Origin: an uncultured Corynebacterium sp. | Lineage (GTDB): Bacteria > Actinomycetota > Actinomycetes > Mycobacteriales > Mycobacteriaceae | Assembly: GCF_943914615.1 (NCBI RefSeq) | Contig: NZ_CALUCS010000004.1 | Location: 53,859 to 117,858, forward strand | Direction: 5' to 3' | Length of the DNA stretch: 64,000 nt | In this document: piece after piece, positions 61,807 to 64,000 of the stretch | How positions within the stretch are numbered: the stretch's first letter is position 1 | How the letters are laid out: every line of letters starts with the position of its first letter | The notes under the pieces: model-generated | Database searches by the model: none | What the model saw: the letters and a program-made list of their open reading frames with translations, nothing else | What the model was told of the DNA's origin: nothing | Program-made: the position numbers and the translations under genes

Positions 61807-62814
61807 TTACTTCCAACCTCCCAAAGCCTCCACGGCCTGCGCGTCTGCGCCTACAAAGTCGATGTTCTCGGCCCTAGTGATCTGCGGGATCTCCGGGTCA
61901 TCAATCAGTTTCCACGCCAGCGGCGCAGCCACGGCCAGCGCTTCGGCGGCCATGACTTCCACGTCTCCCAGCTCGCCGGCGGTCACGCGGATGCGGTTAG
62001 TTCCCTCGTCCACGCTCGCGGACCAGCCGGTCAGGTGGTCGCGTAGGTTACCCGCAATGAACGTGGGTCGGTGGGACGAAGGGGCGTCAATAATATCGGT
62101 GTGGGTAGACACCCCAGTGACGGTACAGAGCGTGTCCATCCCCGCGGCGTTACCACCGGCGATATCGGTATCCAGGCGATCGCCGACGGCCAGGGGTTTG
62201 GTGGAACCGATGCGGCGGGCGGCGACCTCGAACATGGCGGGGCCGGGCTTGCCAGCGGATTCGGGGGTAACTCCCGTGGCGGAGGTCACGGCCGCGACCA
62301 TCGAGCCGTTGCCGACAAGGAACCCGCGCTCGGAGGGCAAGGTCGTGTCCAGGTTGGAGGCGAAGTAGCGGGCTCCGCGCTGGACGGCCAGGGCGCCCTC
62401 GGAGAGGCGTGCCCAGTTGTTGTCCGGACTGTGGCCGTGGAAGACCACGTGTGGTTGGTCGTCGGCGGACTCTGTTAGCTGAAAACCTGCCTCAGCCACC
62501 AGCTGTTTGAATGAATCGTGGCCAATGACGTATGCAATCGGCTGCTCGATACCGCACTCGGCGATGTAGCGCTTGCCCAAGTCGCAGGCGGCCATGGCGG
62601 AGGTAACTACCTCTTCCGCCTTCGCTGGGAAGCCCATGGAGTTCAGGTGCTCGGCAACCTGCTGCGGGGCGCGCGAGGCGTTGTTGGTTACGTACATGAC
62701 TTTGCGGCCTGCCAGGCCTTCTGCCGCGCCCGGAATTGGGGTGTGGCCAGAAAACACGGTGCCGTCGAGGTCGGCCAGCAAAGCGTCGTAGTTATCCAGC
62801 AGCGGGTGGGCCAT
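61807..62814 (-). CDS. HAD-IIA family phosphatase (PGP/NagD-like)
   Basis: A 335-aa phosphatase. Motif I is ALLADLDGTVFSGHTPIPGA, motif II is MYVTNNASRAP, and motif III/IV is GDRLDTDIAGGNAAGMDTLCTVTG. A type C2 cap lies between motifs II and III. A C-terminal extra domain of about 70 residues (SVDEGTNRIRVTAGELGDVEVMAAEALAVAAPLAWKLID) is typical of the mycobacterial/corynebacterial homologues. Related enzymes hydrolyse phosphoglycolate, pyridoxal phosphate or glycerol 3-phosphate. It is the orthologue of Rv1692 by position. Confidence 0.87.
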   Translation of the reverse strand: MAHPLLDNYDALLADLDGTVFSGHTPIPGAAEGLAGRKVMYVTNNASRAPQQVAEHLNSMGFPAKAEEVVTSAMAACDLGKRYIAECGIEQPIAYVIGHDSFKQLVAEAGFQLTESADDQPHVVFHGHSPDNNWARLSEGALAVQRGARYFASNLDTTLPSERGFLVGNGSMVAAVTSATGVTPESAGKPGPAMFEVAARRIGSTKPLAVGDRLDTDIAGGNAAGMDTLCTVTGVSTHTDIIDAPSSHRPTFIAGNLRDHLTGWSASVDEGTNRIRVTAGELGDVEVMAAEALAVAAPLAWKLIDDPEIPQITRAENIDFVGADAQAVEALGGWK

Positions 62815-62817
62815 GGG

Positions 62818-63726
62818 CTACTTATCCTTGTCCTGATCCGCACCGTTGGAGTCCGCACCCAGTTCAGCCAGGCGATCCGGCACATCCAGGACTTCCTCGG
62901 CATCCATTTCACCTGCACGGGTAAACCAGTCGATGGCCTCGTCGTTGCGCTTGGCTGTGGCGAGCGCGTCCGCGTAGGCGTAGTACAGGCGCATCCGGGT
63001 TACGTCCGGGGCTTCGGCGTTGTCCAGCTGAGCTTCCAGTGCCAGCAGGGCTTCGTCGGACTGGCCGAGATCCTGGTGGGCGCCGGCGACGACAATGGCC
63101 AGCTCTGCCTTGGATTCGGCGTCCAGCTTGTCAGCCTGCGGGTCGTTGGCTACTTCCAAGGCCTTCTCGGGCCGGCCGAGGCCGCGTTCCGCGTCGGCGA
63201 GGACGGGCAGTAAACCGGGGCCGCCTGCCATGCGGCGGGCGGCGCGAAGCTCGGAGATGGCTTCCTTCCACTCGCCAGCGTGGTAGGCGACGATGCCGCA
63301 GGTTTCGCGGGCGACGGAGACTCGACCTGCGCGGTCCTTGGCAGCGCGGGCATGGGCGAGCGCCTTCTCCGGCTCATCGTCTAGAAGCGTGGCGGCCATG
63401 ATCAGGTGTTTTGCCACCATATCGGCGTTGTCCTTGGAGAGGCTACGAAGTTCCTGGCGTACGGAAGGGTCAAGCTCCTTCGGGTCGAGATCCTGGGGAA
63501 CTTCCGGTTCGTAGAGTCGCTTGTTGAGGCGTTCCTCGCGGTAGCCGGCCCGTTGCGGGCCGCTGTGTGGGCCACGCTGGGTTTCCCAGTTGGAGCCACG
63601 CTTCTTGTTGGAGTTGCGGTTGGGACGGCCGCCACGATTGGGCTTGAAGCCGCCCTTGTTGCGGAATTTGCCCTCCCCCTGGGGCCGGCCACCGCGTCCG
63701 CGATTGTTGCTTGAGTTTTCAGCCAT
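62818..63726 (-). CDS. tetratricopeptide-like protein with basic Arg/Gly N-terminus
   Basis: A 302-aa protein. Residues 1-75 are Arg/Gly/Asn-rich (MAENSSNNRGRGGRPQGEG, then KPNRGGRPNRNSNKKRG), as in nucleic-acid-binding tails. The rest is TPR-like helical repeats (AHARAAKDRAGRVSVARETCGIVAYHAGEWKEAISELRAARRM; DEALLALEAQLDNAEAPD; DEAIDWFTRAGEMDAEEVLD). The position before the HAD gene equals Rv1691. An RNA- or ribosome-associated role is plausible given the neighbours but is not shown. The start at 63726 gives the natural N-terminus although the RBS is weak. Confidence 0.75.
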   Translation of the reverse strand: MAENSSNNRGRGGRPQGEGKFRNKGGFKPNRGGRPNRNSNKKRGSNWETQRGPHSGPQRAGYREERLNKRLYEPEVPQDLDPKELDPSVRQELRSLSKDNADMVAKHLIMAATLLDDEPEKALAHARAAKDRAGRVSVARETCGIVAYHAGEWKEAISELRAARRMAGGPGLLPVLADAERGLGRPEKALEVANDPQADKLDAESKAELAIVVAGAHQDLGQSDEALLALEAQLDNAEAPDVTRMRLYYAYADALATAKRNDEAIDWFTRAGEMDAEEVLDVPDRLAELGADSNGADQDKDK

Positions 63727-63879
63727 GCTTGGGGGTACACCTTCCGTCGTCTTCGTCTTTTCGGGTTGTAGGGCCCGTCCCGTGAACCTTATCAATCCTA
63801 GTTTCGCTTCCTGCGGAGGCGCAATGTTGTTGTCTTTTACTATTGACGCCTACTTTTCCGCAGTTTTGGGATAAGGCAT

Positions 63880-63935
63880 AAAAAAAATGAGGTGTGGGTT
63901 GCTGCAACCATTCAAAGGTTACAACGACCCACACC
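63880..63935 (-). terminator. Rho-independent terminator of the rRNA operon
   Basis: GGTGTGGGTTGCTGCAACC (63891-63909) is the inverted partner of GGTTACAACGACCCACACC (63917-63935), a long stem with two mismatches. On the minus strand it is followed by a run of eight T (63880-63887). It ends transcription coming from the 5S gene. Confidence 0.9.
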
Positions 63936-63954
63936 CCACTTCTTCTTTAGTTTT

Positions 63955-64000
63955 AGTGCCGGCGGTGACTTACTCTCCCACACCCTCCCAGGTGCAGTAC
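63955..64000 (-). rRNA. rrf: 5S rRNA, 3' part (continues past the window end)
   Basis: On the minus strand the sequence reads GTACTGCACCTGGGAGGGTG, then GAGTAAGTCACCGCCGGCACT, the conserved 3' third of bacterial 5S rRNA (Gram-positive high-GC type). The operon therefore lies to the right of the window and is transcribed towards it. Confidence 0.93.

Overview
The window is high-GC actinobacterial chromosome and almost certainly Corynebacterium. Several blocks match the corynebacterial/mycobacterial core gene order: secA2-garA(odhI)-ftsR-DUF151-MerR; pyrG-nudix-xerD-parA-scpA-scpB-rluB-cmk/der; and TPR protein-HAD-small protein-tlyA-nadK-recN-steA-steB. A secretory lipase, a cyclopropane-synthase-like methyltransferase and a GT87 glycosyltransferase fit a mycolic-acid-type envelope. 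The species cannot be fixed from the sequence; the lipophilic C. jeikeium/C. urealyticum group is my guess.

Layout. 0-10.7 kb is accessory metabolism: a YceI-like tail, a secreted lipase, a frameshifted family 1 glycosidase with its MFS transporter, a DUF222/HNH protein, an SDR, an FAD dehydrogenase-amidase pair and a CFA-like methyltransferase. 10.9-19.2 kb holds core functions: type II NADH dehydrogenase, 6-phosphogluconate dehydrogenase, a DEAD-box helicase, two CNNM/CorC-type proteins and a predicted DNA glycosylase. 19.2-25.5 kb carries the MerR/DUF151/FtsR/GarA/SecA2 cluster, a hydrolase, RraA and tRNA-Pro. 25.6-35.1 kb is the most unusual stretch. It holds two paralogous ABC-transporter plus two-component modules with a shared operator-like dyad, separated by an HTH-DUF3887 gene with tandem operators, a shrunken yefM-yoeB pair and a GT87 enzyme. 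35.2-44 kb has a secreted phosphodiesterase, a PF09818 ATPase, an unannotated 30-residue peptide gene, an AspT-type transporter, GapB, formate-THF ligase and a hemolysin III protein. 44-63.7 kb is one long leftward run of cell-cycle, DNA-repair and nucleotide genes. It is interrupted between recN and steA by a lipoprotein gene and a large WXG-like, Ala/Pro/Thr-rich protein. The window ends in the terminator and 3' end of a 5S rRNA gene transcribed leftward.

The signals that standard annotation would probably miss are: (i) mini-YefM (48 aa) and mini-YoeB (27 aa), each looking like an in-frame internally deleted version of the normal protein with TAATG coupling intact; (ii) the core TGACAAAYGTCA in front of both ABC/two-component modules; (iii) a 30-aa amphipathic peptide gene with its own RBS, dyad-rich leader and terminator; (iv) two tandem GTCAAC-N5-GTTGAC dyads next to a 69-nt nested hairpin; and (v) the lipoprotein/WXG-like insertion. 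Everything here was read by eye. Family names rest on recognised motifs, not on database searches.
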